64,000 bases of DNA, from the NCBI RefSeq assembly GCF_014280035.1, contig NZ_CP047957.1, positions 1,488,001-1,552,000 on the forward strand. Reading direction: 5' to 3'. This DNA is from Synechococcus sp. A18-25c (GTDB taxonomy: Bacteria; Cyanobacteriota; Cyanobacteriia; PCC-6307; Cyanobiaceae). The position numbers were made by a program, and so were the translations under genes. How positions within the stretch are numbered: the stretch's first letter is position 1; each line of letters starts with the position of its first letter. Shown piece after piece: positions 19,472 through 29,519 of this stretch. The notes beneath the pieces are model-generated. The model saw only the letters and a program-made list of their open reading frames with translations, was not told the origin of the DNA and searched no databases.

Positions 19472-21967
19472 TCAGTTGAGCTGTGCGGCAGAGGTCACGC
19501 GACTGCGCTGCTCCTCAAGCAACCGCTTCAACACGGCATGGTCTTGAAGCTCTGGGTCCTGCGCAAGAATGTCGGCGGCTTCTTCCCGTGCTTCCTCCAG
19601 GACGGATCCGTCGTCAGCAAGGCTCGCCAGAGCCAGATCCGGCAGGCCCGATTGACGGGTGCCCAGAACCTGACCTGGACCGCGAAGACGAAGGTCCATC
19701 TCGGCAATCTCGAAGCCGTCGGTGGATCGCACCAGAACCTCCAACCGCTGCCTTGCCAAGGGATTGCGACTGTCATTGATCAACAGACAGTGAGACGCTG
19801 CAGCGCCGCGTCCAACGCGGCCGCGTAGCTGGTGGAGCTGCGCAAGCCCGAAGCGATCGGCATGGTCGATCACCATCACACTGGCCTCCGGCACATCCAC
19901 ACCAACTTCCACAACCGTGGTGGAAACCAGCACCTGCGAGTCTCCTGCAGCAAAGCTGCGGATCACGGATTGCTTATCCGCACTGGCCAGCCGGCCATGC
20001 AACAGACCCACGTGAAGATCGGGGAACACCTCCTCTGCCAGCTGGCGATGCACCTCCACCGCGGATCGCAGATCCATCTTTTCTGAGTCTTCGACCAGAG
20101 GCAGCACGACATATGCACGCTGGCCTTTGTTCACCTCATCGCGGATCAGCTGGTAGGCCTCATCGCGGCTGGAGCCCGAAAGCATCGCCGTCTTGATCGG
20201 CGTTCGGCCCGGTGGCAGCTCATCGATCTGGCTGACATCCAAATCGCCATGGAGGGATAAGGCCAGAGTTCTTGGGATCGGTGTGGCGGTCATGGTGAGC
20301 AGATGAGGCTGCAAGCCCTTGCCCAGCAATCGGTTGCGCTGACGCACACCGAAGCGATGTTGCTCATCAACCACCACAAGACCCAACCGCTCAAAACCGA
20401 CGGGGTCTTCCAGCAGCGCGTGGGTCCCCACGAGGATCTTGCAAGCGCCCGATGCAACATCCGCAAGGATGCGGCGCCGTTGTTTCTGTGGGGTCGATCC
20501 GGTCAGCAGCTCCACCGTCACGTGCAACGGCGGCATCCAGGTGCACAGACTGCGGTAGTGCTGTTCCGCCAGCACCTCCGTCGGTGCCATCATTGCCCCT
20601 TGCCATCCAGCCTGGATGGCCTTCAGCAGCGCTGCCACAGCCACGACAGTCTTGCCGCTGCCGACATCTCCCTGCACCAGCCGAGCCATCGGCTCGGGCC
20701 GGTCCAGATCCCGTTCAATCTCCGCGAGAACCCGTTGCTGCGCACCCGTGAGCTCAAATGGCAGTAGCTCCAGAAAACGCCCCATCAGGCCATCTCGGTC
20801 GGATGCACAGCGCAGGGACGGCGCAGGACGCTGTCGCAACGCTGCCCGTCGCTGCATCAAGCCGAGCTGCAACAGGAGAAATTCATCAAACACCAGGCGA
20901 TGCCTGGCTTGCTGAAGCTGCTCCGATGATTCTGGCTGATGAATTGCCACCAGAGCCTTGTCGCGACTGAGCAGCTGCCGCGCCTGCCGACGCTCGCGCG
21001 GCAGCGGTTCCGGCCAGAGACGCACTGCCGGGAGCACACGCGCCACCAGCGCCCGGAAGCGATCTGCCGTCAGGCCCTCCGTGAGTGGGTACACAGGCAG
21101 CAGACGACCGATCCGGCTCGAACGCAACGGGGCCTGGGCGCTCTCCATCACCTCAACGAGGGGGTCCTGAAAACTGAGCCCATAAGGTCCGTCCTTCACC
21201 AGACCACTCACAGCAACCGTGGCGCCGTTGGGGTACTGCCTGGTTTGACCATGCAAATAAGAGGCATTGCTGAATCGCTTGCCGGCCAGGAAACGCGTCA
21301 CCTTGATCCGTCCAGTCGGATCCTGAAGGTGCAACTCGATGATCGAGAGATTGGGATTGCGCGGACTGGTGAAACCATGACAGCGACGGACGGTGGCCAC
21401 GATCGTGGCCGTCTCACCGGGAACCAACGCTTCGATGCGACGCAACGCGGAATAGTCCACGTAATCGCGCGGGTAGTGAAGCAGCAGATCGCGCACCAGC
21501 AGCAAACCAAGACTGGCCAGTCGCTCAGCCAACTTGGGGCCGATCCCACGCACCTGCCCCAGTGGAGCATCCAGGGATGGTGTGGATCCGCTGAATCCTG
21601 GAGCGGTCGACGACGGCTGCGCCACCTTCAACCGTGGCGGCGCCATTGGTGCAGAAGGTTCGAGTCGCTGACGTAAGGCATGCAACCACTGACGAGCCAC
21701 CGTGACCTGACGGCGTCGGTCTGCATCGTTGTGGGACGGGTAGTCAGCGAACCCCTCGGCCAACACTCGCAGCCGCTCGGGCACATCACCAGGCAAGGGG
21801 ATGTCTGGAGGGGATGCCAGCTCCCTGGTCATGAAACTGTGGAAATGCTCCTTGCGGCCCTGTAAATCAGCGAAACCGCGATCAGCCTCGAGAGAGAGCG
21901 CTTGCTGAAGCGGTCGAATCCACACCAAAAATCGTTCCAGGGCCTGGCGGTCCAGCCCCGGTGTCAC
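19472..21967 (-). CDS. recG: ATP-dependent DNA helicase RecG
   Basis: RecG remodels stalled replication forks and recombination intermediates. The product contains the OB-fold wedge domain (about residues 170-260), Walker A GDVGSGKTVV, Walker B-type DEQHRFGV, TATPIPRTLAL, and C-terminal motif GRVGRG. I place the start at a GTG at 21967 because it overlaps the stop of the upstream gene as GTGA, giving 831 residues; the longer frame to 22063 would overlap that gene by 100 bases. The N-terminal ~100 residues before the wedge are typical for cyanobacterial RecG. Confidence 0.94.
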   Translation of the reverse strand: MTPGLDRQALERFLVWIRPLQQALSLEADRGFADLQGRKEHFHSFMTRELASPPDIPLPGDVPERLRVLAEGFADYPSHNDADRRRQVTVARQWLHALRQRLEPSAPMAPPRLKVAQPSSTAPGFSGSTPSLDAPLGQVRGIGPKLAERLASLGLLLVRDLLLHYPRDYVDYSALRRIEALVPGETATIVATVRRCHGFTSPRNPNLSIIELHLQDPTGRIKVTRFLAGKRFSNASYLHGQTRQYPNGATVAVSGLVKDGPYGLSFQDPLVEVMESAQAPLRSSRIGRLLPVYPLTEGLTADRFRALVARVLPAVRLWPEPLPRERRQARQLLSRDKALVAIHQPESSEQLQQARHRLVFDEFLLLQLGLMQRRAALRQRPAPSLRCASDRDGLMGRFLELLPFELTGAQQRVLAEIERDLDRPEPMARLVQGDVGSGKTVVAVAALLKAIQAGWQGAMMAPTEVLAEQHYRSLCTWMPPLHVTVELLTGSTPQKQRRRILADVASGACKILVGTHALLEDPVGFERLGLVVVDEQHRFGVRQRNRLLGKGLQPHLLTMTATPIPRTLALSLHGDLDVSQIDELPPGRTPIKTAMLSGSSRDEAYQLIRDEVNKGQRAYVVLPLVEDSEKMDLRSAVEVHRQLAEEVFPDLHVGLLHGRLASADKQSVIRSFAAGDSQVLVSTTVVEVGVDVPEASVMVIDHADRFGLAQLHQLRGRVGRGAAASHCLLINDSRNPLARQRLEVLVRSTDGFEIAEMDLRLRGPGQVLGTRQSGLPDLALASLADDGSVLEEAREEAADILAQDPELQDHAVLKRLLEEQRSRVTSAAQLN

Positions 21968-23139
21968 CTGGAAGGAGGCGTCTCCGGCTGGTTGGGCCAC
22001 CAATGGGTTTGGACCTCTCGAACACGCGCACGATGCTGCCAGTGTCGCTCTTTCAGAAGCCAACTGCCGAGTTCCCGGCGTTGAAGGCGAAGACGACTGC
22101 GAATTCGCCGCAGGCTGTGATCATCGAATTCGAGATCAGCAGGTCTTACCAACACACAAATGGTCTGCAACGACTGCTCTTCCGTCATCAACGTCAGAGG
22201 CAAGGTCAGTTTCAACAGGTTGGATGGTGCCGATTGGGAGGGAAGCTGCCCACTGATCACAGCGTCAAGCAGCTGAATGGGGAGAAGACTGCGGGTAATG
22301 CCGGCACGCATCAGCTCCACATTGATGGCATGGGACAAATTGCGAAGTCGGCGACTCAAGGCGACGTCCAAGCAATCCAACCAATGCAACAGACCACTCG
22401 CGGTCGCAGGCATCAGCTGATCGTTGGTTTGCAGCGGCTCAACGGCGTTGATCTCCGTCTGTTCAAGATCAGGGCGTCGATCCAATTCGGCAGTGGAGGG
22501 TTCCAATGAATCCCCAGCCATCACAAAGAGCGACCGCAACACCTCCAGTTCGGATTGCTCCGAGCCAGGATCCAACGACGACGATGCGGCGAGGTCGTGC
22601 GACTCCGAGCGAGAGGTCGCCTCGGAGGGCATCAACGCAGGATCCACAGGCAGCAATCCCTCAATCAGATCAGGCCGCTCGAGCGGAAGGTCCAGACTCA
22701 ATTCGACACCCACCGACTCTGCGGATGGTGTGGACGATGAGTCATCCAGTTCTGGTGCATCTGCGCGCTCATGAGCGCGTTCCGTCAATGCCTGAAGCTG
22801 CTGCATGCGCAGCCGGCGCTCTTCCCTCTTCAGCCGAGCTGACAACACCAGAAGTTGCTCAACCGTGATCAACGTGGAAGAACGTTTCAGGAGCGCATCA
22901 ATGCGCTCCTGAAACTGCAGCTGATGCTCACCCAGATCGTTTTGTTGATCGGACGGGAGCGCACAGAGAAGAGTCTGAATTGCCGTTTTTACGGCAGTCG
23001 GAAGCCTGTCCCGCAGCCGCTGAAGATAAAGAGCTTGTTCCCGATACAGGGTTGGTGCCAGAGATCGACAACGCGCACCCAGACGTGCCAGCTGCACATC
23101 GGGGTCATGGCCCTGAAGACGCTCCGACACCGCGGTCAA
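21964..23139 (-). CDS. Conserved protein of unknown function between tsf and recG (391 aa)
   Basis: The 391-residue product is rich in Leu, Arg, Gln and Glu and looks helical, with a long likely coiled-coil N-terminal half (residues 1-130), an acidic Ser/Glu/Pro-rich middle (about 130-230) and a second helical block. There is no signal peptide, membrane segment or catalytic motif I recognise. Its start lies two bases after tsf and its stop overlaps the recG start (GTGA), so it is tightly embedded between a translation factor and a repair helicase. Confidence 0.75.
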   Translation of the reverse strand: MTAVSERLQGHDPDVQLARLGARCRSLAPTLYREQALYLQRLRDRLPTAVKTAIQTLLCALPSDQQNDLGEHQLQFQERIDALLKRSSTLITVEQLLVLSARLKREERRLRMQQLQALTERAHERADAPELDDSSSTPSAESVGVELSLDLPLERPDLIEGLLPVDPALMPSEATSRSESHDLAASSSLDPGSEQSELEVLRSLFVMAGDSLEPSTAELDRRPDLEQTEINAVEPLQTNDQLMPATASGLLHWLDCLDVALSRRLRNLSHAINVELMRAGITRSLLPIQLLDAVISGQLPSQSAPSNLLKLTLPLTLMTEEQSLQTICVLVRPADLEFDDHSLRRIRSRLRLQRRELGSWLLKERHWQHRARVREVQTHWWPNQPETPPSR

Positions 23140-23141
23140 GA

Positions 23142-23801
23142 TCAGGACTTGGCCATGGAAGCGACCTCAGCCGCGAAATCGGTCTCCTCGACCTCGATGC
23201 CTTCGCCAAGGGTGTAGCGGGTGAAACGACGCACTTTGACGTTCTCACCGATCTTGCCGGCGGTTTGCTTCACAAGCTCGGCAACGGTGAGTGAGCTGTC
23301 CTTGATGAAGGGCTGCTCCATCAAAGCCAGTTCCTTAAGGCGCTTGTTAATTCGACCCTCAACAATCCTCTCCTTCATCTGCTCGGGCTTGCCCTCGAGG
23401 TCGTCACGACCCATCTCAATGGACTTCTCCCGTTCACGAATTTCAGAAGGGATCTCGTCGGTGGTGACGTACTCAACACCGGGGCAGGCGGCCACTTGCA
23501 TTGCGACGTCGCGCAGCAGCCCCTGGAACATGTCGCCCCGTGCCACGAAGTCGGTTTCGCAGTTCACTTCGACCAGCACACCAACACGGGCGCCGGTGTG
23601 GATGTAACTGCCGATCGCACCTTCAGCAGCGGTGCGACCAGATTTTTTCTCTGCACTGGCAATGCCCTTCTGACGCAGCCATTCGATGGCTTTTTCGGCA
23701 TCACCTTCGGTGGCTGCAAGAGCTTTCTTGCAGTCCATCATTCCAGCGCCGGTCTTGTCGCGGAGTTCCTTGACGAGCTTGGCGGATACGGCAACAGCCA
23801 T
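23142..23801 (-). CDS. tsf: Translation elongation factor Ts
   Basis: EF-Ts exchanges GDP for GTP on EF-Tu. The ATG at 23801 gives [20 protein letters not shown], the family N-terminus with the [12 protein letters not shown] motif, and a 219-residue protein of the usual cyanobacterial size. The frame extends 52 codons upstream without family resemblance, so that part is excluded. It follows rpsB by 88 bases in the classic rpsB-tsf order. Confidence 0.97.
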   Translation of the reverse strand: MAVAVSAKLVKELRDKTGAGMMDCKKALAATEGDAEKAIEWLRQKGIASAEKKSGRTAAEGAIGSYIHTGARVGVLVEVNCETDFVARGDMFQGLLRDVAMQVAACPGVEYVTTDEIPSEIREREKSIEMGRDDLEGKPEQMKERIVEGRINKRLKELALMEQPFIKDSSLTVAELVKQTAGKIGENVKVRRFTRYTLGEGIEVEETDFAAEVASMAKS

Positions 23802-23889
23802 CGGATGAACGGGTGAAGAATGGGGGGAATCAGAACAGCCGCCTTCCCGCAGCGGCAGGAGGGCGGCATGAATCGAGAGGTGGTTTGAC

Positions 23890-24606
23890 TCAGCCTTGGC
23901 CGTCGTCACCACGCTGGTCATTGGAGCCGTGACGACCCTCGTTGATGGCATCGGCAAGACGACTCAGCACCAGCTGCACAGAGCGAACAGCATCGTCGTT
24001 GCAGGGGATGGGCACCTCGCAGAGGTCAGGATCGCAGTTGGTATCCAGCATGGAGACCAAGGGGATGTCGAGCTTGCGAGCCTCGAGCACTGCGTTGGTT
24101 TCACGCCGTTGGTCCACAAGAACCACCACATCGGGAAGACGGCGCATGTTCTTCAGACCACCAAGGTATTTCTGAAGACGATCGAGCTCTCGACGAAGCA
24201 CCGCACCTTCCTTCTTCGGGCGCATGGCGATGGCGCCACTGGATTCCATGCGCTCCAGATCCTTCAGACGATCAATCCGAGCCTTCATGGTGGTCCAGTT
24301 GGTGAGCATTCCGCCCAGCCAGCGCTGATTCACATAGGAAGCGCCACAACGGGCTGCTTCGTGGGCCACCACCTCCGAGGCCTGCTTCTTGGTGCCGACG
24401 AAGAGGAAACGCTTGCCGCTGCGGGCTGCAGAGCGCGTCCACTTGTAGGCGTTGTTCATGCAGACGGCGGTCTGCACAAGGTCAATGATGTGCACCCCGT
24501 TGCGCGCGCAGTAGATGTAGCGCGACATTTTGGGGTTCCAACGACGGGTCTGGTGTCCGAAGTGGGCACCAGCCTCCATCATCTCGGCGAGAGTGACGAC
24601 AGCCAT
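23890..24606 (-). CDS. rpsB: 30S ribosomal protein S2
   Basis: The 238-residue product begins [20 protein letters not shown], followed by RRWNPKM, and includes the S2 motif [10 protein letters not shown] and the [16 protein letters not shown] region. It binds the 30S head/body junction. It is the first gene of the rpsB-tsf-orf-recG-dipeptidase run; the promoter should lie in the 134 bases before 24741. Confidence 0.97.
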   Translation of the reverse strand: MAVVTLAEMMEAGAHFGHQTRRWNPKMSRYIYCARNGVHIIDLVQTAVCMNNAYKWTRSAARSGKRFLFVGTKKQASEVVAHEAARCGASYVNQRWLGGMLTNWTTMKARIDRLKDLERMESSGAIAMRPKKEGAVLRRELDRLQKYLGGLKNMRRLPDVVVLVDQRRETNAVLEARKLDIPLVSMLDTNCDPDLCEVPIPCNDDAVRSVQLVLSRLADAINEGRHGSNDQRGDDGQG

Positions 24607-24740
24607 GGTTGTTGTTGGGTTTCGGGTTCGCCTCCACCTGTCAGGGATGGTGTGATGAACAGGAGTTCAGATCACATCCAGCACCCGAAACAGACAGGTG
24701 TGCGGTTTGAAAGGACTCTGTGAACTTAACAAAGCGCCGT

Positions 24741-25673
24741 TCAGCGCAGGCCCTGAACACGAGCCTCTCGGTAGAGAGCTTCTACGCCGATCCGATTGAG
24801 AGGCAATCGCAGCAGTTCGAGGGCCAGAGAGGGCTGACCGCGACGGACCAGCCAGGCGAGCAACGGTCGAAGACTGCGTTCGTTGAGAAGTCCACCCAGG
24901 GTGAGCAACCCCCAGAGCAAACGGTGCATCCAAGTGAACTGAATGATCATGCGCACGCGACGGCTGGGATGCTTCCGATAGAAAACCAATCCCATCCGGG
25001 CCCGTTCCTGTTCAACCCTGATCAGATCAGGAATCTGCGCAAGCCGGAAGGCGGGGTGCCAGTGGTATCCAACCGCTTCGGGGCAGCGAATCAGCTCAAC
25101 CCCCATCTGACGCAGCCGCTCCCCAAGCTCAAGGTCCTCCCAGCCGTAGAGCCTGAATCCCTGATCAAACAGACCGGATTGTTCCAACACCGCTCGGTCG
25201 ATCGCGACGTTGCCTGTCGCGAAATACGCCCACGACAGGTCTCTCAATTTGTGCCGCTCACCTGTGGGATGGTCGAAATCTGCTGTGTTGATGACAGCTC
25301 CGTAGGTGAAGCACAAACGCGACCCGGAGCGGCTCCATTGCTGCGTTAGCGCCCTGGCATGACAGCCAAGAAACGTGGACGTGACCACGAGATCACTGTC
25401 GATGAAAACAATGACGTCACCTCTGGCATTGGCAACACCTCGGTTGCGGCCCTCAGCAGGCCCTCCATGACTCTGCTCAAACAGTCGCACCCTGGGAAAC
25501 TGATCGGCGTTGGATCGCAGCCAATCCGGTGTGCCGTCGGTGGATCCGTCGTCAACCACCACCACTTCGTAGTCATCGAGTTCGCCGCAAGCGTCCTGTT
25601 GCTCAAGAGCTCCTAGGCACTTCTCGAGAATGGCGCGTCGGTTGTAAGTGGGAATGACGACGCTGATGAACAT
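24741..25673 (-). CDS. Family 2 glycosyltransferase
   Basis: A GT-A fold enzyme of 310 residues with the N-terminal nucleotide-sugar site VVIPTYNRR, VVVVDDGSTDGTPDW and the metal-binding DSD in VIFIDSDLVV. The W-x-D-E/L pattern YGWEDLELGERLRQMG near residue 178 is typical of the acceptor side of GT2 enzymes. It probably adds a sugar to a surface polysaccharide or lipid; donor and acceptor cannot be read from sequence. Isolated from other polysaccharide genes. Confidence 0.85.
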   Translation of the reverse strand: MFISVVIPTYNRRAILEKCLGALEQQDACGELDDYEVVVVDDGSTDGTPDWLRSNADQFPRVRLFEQSHGGPAEGRNRGVANARGDVIVFIDSDLVVTSTFLGCHARALTQQWSRSGSRLCFTYGAVINTADFDHPTGERHKLRDLSWAYFATGNVAIDRAVLEQSGLFDQGFRLYGWEDLELGERLRQMGVELIRCPEAVGYHWHPAFRLAQIPDLIRVEQERARMGLVFYRKHPSRRVRMIIQFTWMHRLLWGLLTLGGLLNERSLRPLLAWLVRRGQPSLALELLRLPLNRIGVEALYREARVQGLR

Positions 25674-25714
25674 CCGCGCTGGACAAAACCGAAGGAGCTC
25701 AGCCTAAAGGCATG

Positions 25715-25736
25715 AAAAAAGGGGCCCGCAGGCCCC
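25715..25736 (-). terminator. Intrinsic terminator of the 51-residue basic protein gene
   Basis: On the minus strand GGGGCC-TGCG-GGCCCC is followed by six T residues. It lies 24 bases behind the stop of the small gene and just upstream of the glycosyltransferase start, so the latter needs its own promoter. Confidence 0.85.
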
Positions 25737-25759
25737 TGGGTCGGTGGATTTCACCGAAA

Positions 25760-25915
25760 TCAGTCAGCTGCACCACCATTGTTGGCAGTGCCGGTCACGC
25801 CATTACCGGCACCTTCGCCGCGGCCGTCATTGCGCATCTTGCGCTTCTTGAACTTGCGCGCATAAGCGCGGTTGCGCTCCTGCTTTTCCTTCTTGAGGTT
25901 TCTGCGCTTGGCCAT
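25760..25915 (-). CDS. Small highly basic protein, unknown function (51 aa)
   Basis: ATG at 25915 opens a frame reading MAKRRNLKKEKQERNRAYAR and ending in a Gly/Asn/Ala-rich tail (GGAAD). The first 28 residues are almost entirely Lys, Arg, Asn and Glu, suggesting RNA or ribosome binding. A clean intrinsic terminator directly behind the stop supports its being a real, separately expressed gene. I do not recognise an established function. Confidence 0.75.
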   Translation of the reverse strand: MAKRRNLKKEKQERNRAYARKFKKRKMRNDGRGEGAGNGVTGTANNGGAAD

Positions 25916-25950
25916 GCGGAACTGATGGGTTCTGTTGAACTCTCTCCAAC

Positions 25951-26676
25951 CTACTCAATGGCCTGGATGAGTTGACCATCTTCCATTTTTACGAGCCTGT
26001 CTGCCACATCAAGAATTCGAGGATCGTGGGTGACCATCAGCACAGAACAGGATTGATCTCGGGCGAGACGTTTCAACAATTCCACCACTTCACGGCCGGT
26101 GGTGCTGTCGAGTGCCGCGGTGGGTTCATCCGCGAGAAGCAAGCGAGGACGTGCCGCCAACGCACGGGCAATGGCCACACGCTGCTTTTGTCCGCCGGAA
26201 AGATCCTGGGGCAGTTTGTTGAGATGGTCGTCCAGACCCACAGCTCTCAGCCATTCCCTGGCCTGATCACGGCGTCCTCGATAACTGAAACCTTCCAGCA
26301 GATCTGCACCCATCTGAACGTTCTGCTCTGCCGTTAGACAGCGCAGCAGATTGTGGCCTTGAAAAATCATCCCAATGCTGCGGCGCAACTGCTGTCGCTG
26401 ACGGCGACCGGCACCATTCAGCTGCTGACCAAACACGCGCACGTCACCCTGCTGCACCTGCCGCAGGGCACCAATCAAGGTCAGAAGTGTGGTTTTGCCG
26501 CAGCCGGACGGACCGGTCAAGAGCACCACCTCACCTGGGGCAATCTGAAGATCAACCGACTGGAGCACCTGACGTCGAGTTGAACCATGGCCATACCAAT
26601 GGCACAGATCAGTGATGTCCACCGTGCTGGCCACCTGGGCCCCTGGTGGTCTGGCTGCGTTGGAGAGAACCGTCAT
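25951..26676 (-). CDS. devA: DevA-type ABC transporter ATP-binding protein
   Basis: The 241-residue ATPase has Walker A GPSGCGKTTL, Q-loop FQGHNLL, signature LSGGQKQRVAIARAL and Walker B LLLADEPTAALDS, matching the MacB/LolD/DevA branch that works with FtsX-like permeases. I start it at the ATG at 26676, just after the devC stop. With DevB and DevC it forms a tripartite exporter; in heterocyst formers DevBCA exports glycolipids, but in a unicellular picocyanobacterium the substrate is unknown. Confidence 0.88.
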   Translation of the reverse strand: MTVLSNAARPPGAQVASTVDITDLCHWYGHGSTRRQVLQSVDLQIAPGEVVLLTGPSGCGKTTLLTLIGALRQVQQGDVRVFGQQLNGAGRRQRQQLRRSIGMIFQGHNLLRCLTAEQNVQMGADLLEGFSYRGRRDQAREWLRAVGLDDHLNKLPQDLSGGQKQRVAIARALAARPRLLLADEPTAALDSTTGREVVELLKRLARDQSCSVLMVTHDPRILDVADRLVKMEDGQLIQAIE

Positions 26677-26680
26677 CGCA

Positions 26681-27853
26681 TCAGAAAATTTCCGCCGGAT
26701 CCGCATCGACAAGACGACGCATGGCCAGTCCTGCGGATGCCATACACATCACCAGGATCATGGAAAACACCGTCGTCGCTCTGGTGAGATCCATGCCCAC
26801 AGGCAATTGCGTGGCACTTCGCACCAACCAATACAGCCCCTGCCCCGCTGCATAGGCCGGCAAGTAGCCGAACAGAGCCAGCAGGAGGCCTTCTCGAACG
26901 ACCACACCCAGCAGTGTGGTGAGCTTGTATCCCATGGCCATCAAGGTGGCGTATTCAGGCAGGTGATCACTGACATCGGAATAGAGAACCTGATAAACGA
27001 TCACGCAGCCGACGACGAAGCCCATGGCCGCACCCAGAGTGAAAATGAAGCCGATCGACGTGCTGGAGCGCCAATAGTTCTGCTCGAAATCAATAAAGCC
27101 GTCTTTGGTGAGAACGGTGACATCATCAGGAAGCAAAGCATTCAGTTGCAGCACCACTGCTTCAGGATCTGCACCAGGTTTCAGGCGAACAAGGCCCACT
27201 TCAATGCTGCCCGGAGGGGTGTTCGGCAGTAGCTCTCGGAAGGTTTCACGGCTCGTTAACAGGTTGCCGTCAGCGCCGAAGGACGTTCCAAGCCCAATCA
27301 AACCGGCAACACGAACACGCTTTCCGGAAATCTCACTTTCAACGACGCGCCCGTCCTGAAACCACTCCGCCACGGGTCCAAATTCAGGACGCGATTGTTC
27401 ATCAAAGAGAACACGACCTTTCTGGGTGAGGAGCTGCGCCTTGGGAGCCAGCGTTGGATCCACAAACAGTGGATCGCCCGGTTCAAATCCCAAAGCCAGA
27501 ATCGATCGGGTTCCCCGCGTTTCAGGGTTGCGCCACAACAGCAAATTCCAATTCACCGGCGTGATGCCTTCCACCTCGGGCAAGGCCATGGCCTGAACCA
27601 GCCGGCGACGCGGAAATCCAGCCATGCTCACCGAACTGGTGGAGCGCGGGCTGATCAGCACAATGTCGGCATCGAAAAGACGATGCACCGTGACACTGGC
27701 ATCAAACAGTCCATCGCGGAAACCCAGCTGCATGAACATCAGAATTCCGGCGAAGCTGATGCCCGCAAGCGCAACGGCCAGACGAACCGGCTGACGCACC
27801 AACATCAAAGAGGCCAGCGGAATTCTCCGTCCATTCCAGAACCGACGGATCAT
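26681..27853 (-). CDS. devC: DevC-type ABC transporter permease
   Basis: The 390-residue product has one N-terminal membrane segment (about residues 22-45), a large periplasmic domain, and three C-terminal segments (about 275-385) of the FtsX/MacB type, ending RRLVDADPAEIF, a hallmark of DevC. Its ATG overlaps the devB stop by one base (TGATG). It is the membrane channel part of the exporter. Confidence 0.9.
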   Translation of the reverse strand: MIRRFWNGRRIPLASLMLVRQPVRLAVALAGISFAGILMFMQLGFRDGLFDASVTVHRLFDADIVLISPRSTSSVSMAGFPRRRLVQAMALPEVEGITPVNWNLLLWRNPETRGTRSILALGFEPGDPLFVDPTLAPKAQLLTQKGRVLFDEQSRPEFGPVAEWFQDGRVVESEISGKRVRVAGLIGLGTSFGADGNLLTSRETFRELLPNTPPGSIEVGLVRLKPGADPEAVVLQLNALLPDDVTVLTKDGFIDFEQNYWRSSTSIGFIFTLGAAMGFVVGCVIVYQVLYSDVSDHLPEYATLMAMGYKLTTLLGVVVREGLLLALFGYLPAYAAGQGLYWLVRSATQLPVGMDLTRATTVFSMILVMCMASAGLAMRRLVDADPAEIF

Positions 27854-28764
27854 CAGGGCTGAAAGCGTGCAATCACCTTGAGGCCTGCCAATCGGGCCAC
27901 GCGTTCAGCAGATGCTGCATCCAGACGAACCAACACTTCAACGACACGTGCATCCGCATCACCGGTGGGATCGGTGGAGAGCACCTGGCGCTGACGCACC
28001 TGAGGGCTGATTCGTGTCACTTGTCCATCAAGTTCACCCTTGAACCCACCGTTTTCGCTGACGAGCGTGACTCGTTCATCCATCGCGATGCGATTGATGT
28101 CGGACTCATAGACCTCAATGAGAGCTTCCATGGACTGGCTCGCTCCCACTTCCATGACACCGTCGGTGCTTGGGCGCTCGCCCTCGCGGGCGTGGAGTTT
28201 CAGAACAATTCCATCAATCGGGGAACGAAGTTCGCTGTCATCCCAATCCGTTTCCAAAGATCGGCGTTCAGCGAGGAGCTCCGCCCGCTTGCGTTCCAGC
28301 AGAGTCAGTTCGTCTTGCTTTTCCTCCAGCAGAACGGCTGTGGCCGCTCCAACACGAGCAGCCTGGGCGTAGCGAGCCACCTCACGGCGACGCAAGGGAA
28401 TTTCGGTATCCACACTGCGGATGCGTTCGTCCAGGGCGGCCAGGTCCGCTTCAATCTGGGGGCGGTTGTCAAACACGGCCAACACCTGGCCCCGCGTGAT
28501 GACATCGCCTTCCTTCACACGCAGAGATGCCACCCGGGGCGTCCCCGCCATCCCACTGGCTGGAGCTGCCAGGCGACGCACATCGCCTGCCGGCTGCAAC
28601 TGGCCGAGTGCTGCCACAGCTTCAACTTGGCGAGGCTGCTCAACTGTGGTGACGGAAACAGGCGTGTCGACTGCCTCAGGCTTGCGCAACATCGTTGCGG
28701 CACCAGCAATCACCAAAACAGCAAGAACGCTGGCGCCGATCCAAATTCCTCGGCTCTGTTTCAC
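27853..28764 (-). CDS. devB: DevB-type membrane fusion protein (HlyD family)
   Basis: The start is placed at a GTG at 28764 that overlaps the pcyA stop (GTGA), giving 303 residues with an N-terminal membrane anchor (about 8-27); the upstream frame is antisense-like and excluded. The chain has the HlyD barrel-sandwich halves ([14 protein letters not shown] and [13 protein letters not shown]) around a coiled-coil hairpin (about residues 100-165). It connects the inner-membrane DevCA pump to an outer-membrane channel, probably TolC-like and located elsewhere. Confidence 0.88.
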   Translation of the reverse strand: MKQSRGIWIGASVLAVLVIAGAATMLRKPEAVDTPVSVTTVEQPRQVEAVAALGQLQPAGDVRRLAAPASGMAGTPRVASLRVKEGDVITRGQVLAVFDNRPQIEADLAALDERIRSVDTEIPLRRREVARYAQAARVGAATAVLLEEKQDELTLLERKRAELLAERRSLETDWDDSELRSPIDGIVLKLHAREGERPSTDGVMEVGASQSMEALIEVYESDINRIAMDERVTLVSENGGFKGELDGQVTRISPQVRQRQVLSTDPTGDADARVVEVLVRLDAASAERVARLAGLKVIARFQP

Positions 28765-29495
28765 AGTGGAGCCGGTTCGTCGAAGAGCATCTCTTCGATG
28801 TAGCGATCGGCCCAGGTCGTCCCGAAGGCCTTCTCCAGAACGCGCCGTGTTTTGTCGTTGCGTTTCTGTTGCAGGCAATAGGACACCTGTCCGTGGTATC
28901 GCGACACAGTAGAAGAGGCATCTGTGGGATCGGGACACGACGTCCGCACCGCATCGCCGAGCACTGTCAGATAGGCACTCACCAAATCCACAAACCAGTC
29001 CTGTTCCTGGTCGCTCGTGGGTCGGATGAAACGCACGAAGGGAGAAAAGATCGTGCCCCATGTCGGCAGCTCACGCACCTGTTCAAACGCGGGAATCGGG
29101 GTGGATTCCAGCGCTCGGCCAATCCGCTCCGGCAGTTGATCCCCGACCGGAGAGAGGTCGACGATCGCAGCTGAGATGCCCGCCGGGCTGGCGACGATGT
29201 CGGCACCAAACACCGGCAGATCAAAGTGCGGATCCGGGAAGAAGACGCAATGAAGGATCTGCAAACCCAGTCCAAGGCGCGCTGTTTCCAGGTGCAGCTT
29301 GCGCAGACCTCGGCAGCGGTGCACTTCATTGCGGATGAACAAATCCTCACCATCGAGGGTGCCAATGATCTCTTCCAAATCACCCGACACCGCGAGCGGA
29401 CTGAGCTCAGGAAGATCCTGGCGCCAAGCACGAATGCGGGAGGCCAGAGCGACCACCAGCGGATGCATCTCCCGACCGCTCGTGGACGCAGGCAT
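28761..29495 (-). CDS. pcyA: Phycocyanobilin:ferredoxin oxidoreductase
   Basis: PcyA reduces biliverdin IXalpha to phycocyanobilin with four electrons from ferredoxin, supplying phycobilisome and phytochrome chromophores. The 244-residue product matches the bilin reductase family, including [17 protein letters not shown], where the catalytic His and Asp region lies, and the C-terminal [20 protein letters not shown] with LEKAFG. I start at the ATG at 29495 (alternative 29468); the frame extends into the divergent peptidase gene without family similarity. Its stop overlaps the devB start. Confidence 0.93.
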   Translation of the reverse strand: MPASTSGREMHPLVVALASRIRAWRQDLPELSPLAVSGDLEEIIGTLDGEDLFIRNEVHRCRGLRKLHLETARLGLGLQILHCVFFPDPHFDLPVFGADIVASPAGISAAIVDLSPVGDQLPERIGRALESTPIPAFEQVRELPTWGTIFSPFVRFIRPTSDQEQDWFVDLVSAYLTVLGDAVRTSCPDPTDASSTVSRYHGQVSYCLQQKRNDKTRRVLEKAFGTTWADRYIEEMLFDEPAPL

Positions 29496-29519
29496 CAATT
29501 CGATCCGTGATTGCACAGA

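Noticed and set aside
21967-22063. Longer N-terminus for RecG from 22063
   Set aside because: It would overlap the upstream gene by 100 bases, while the GTG at 21967 gives a GTGA overlap typical of this window.
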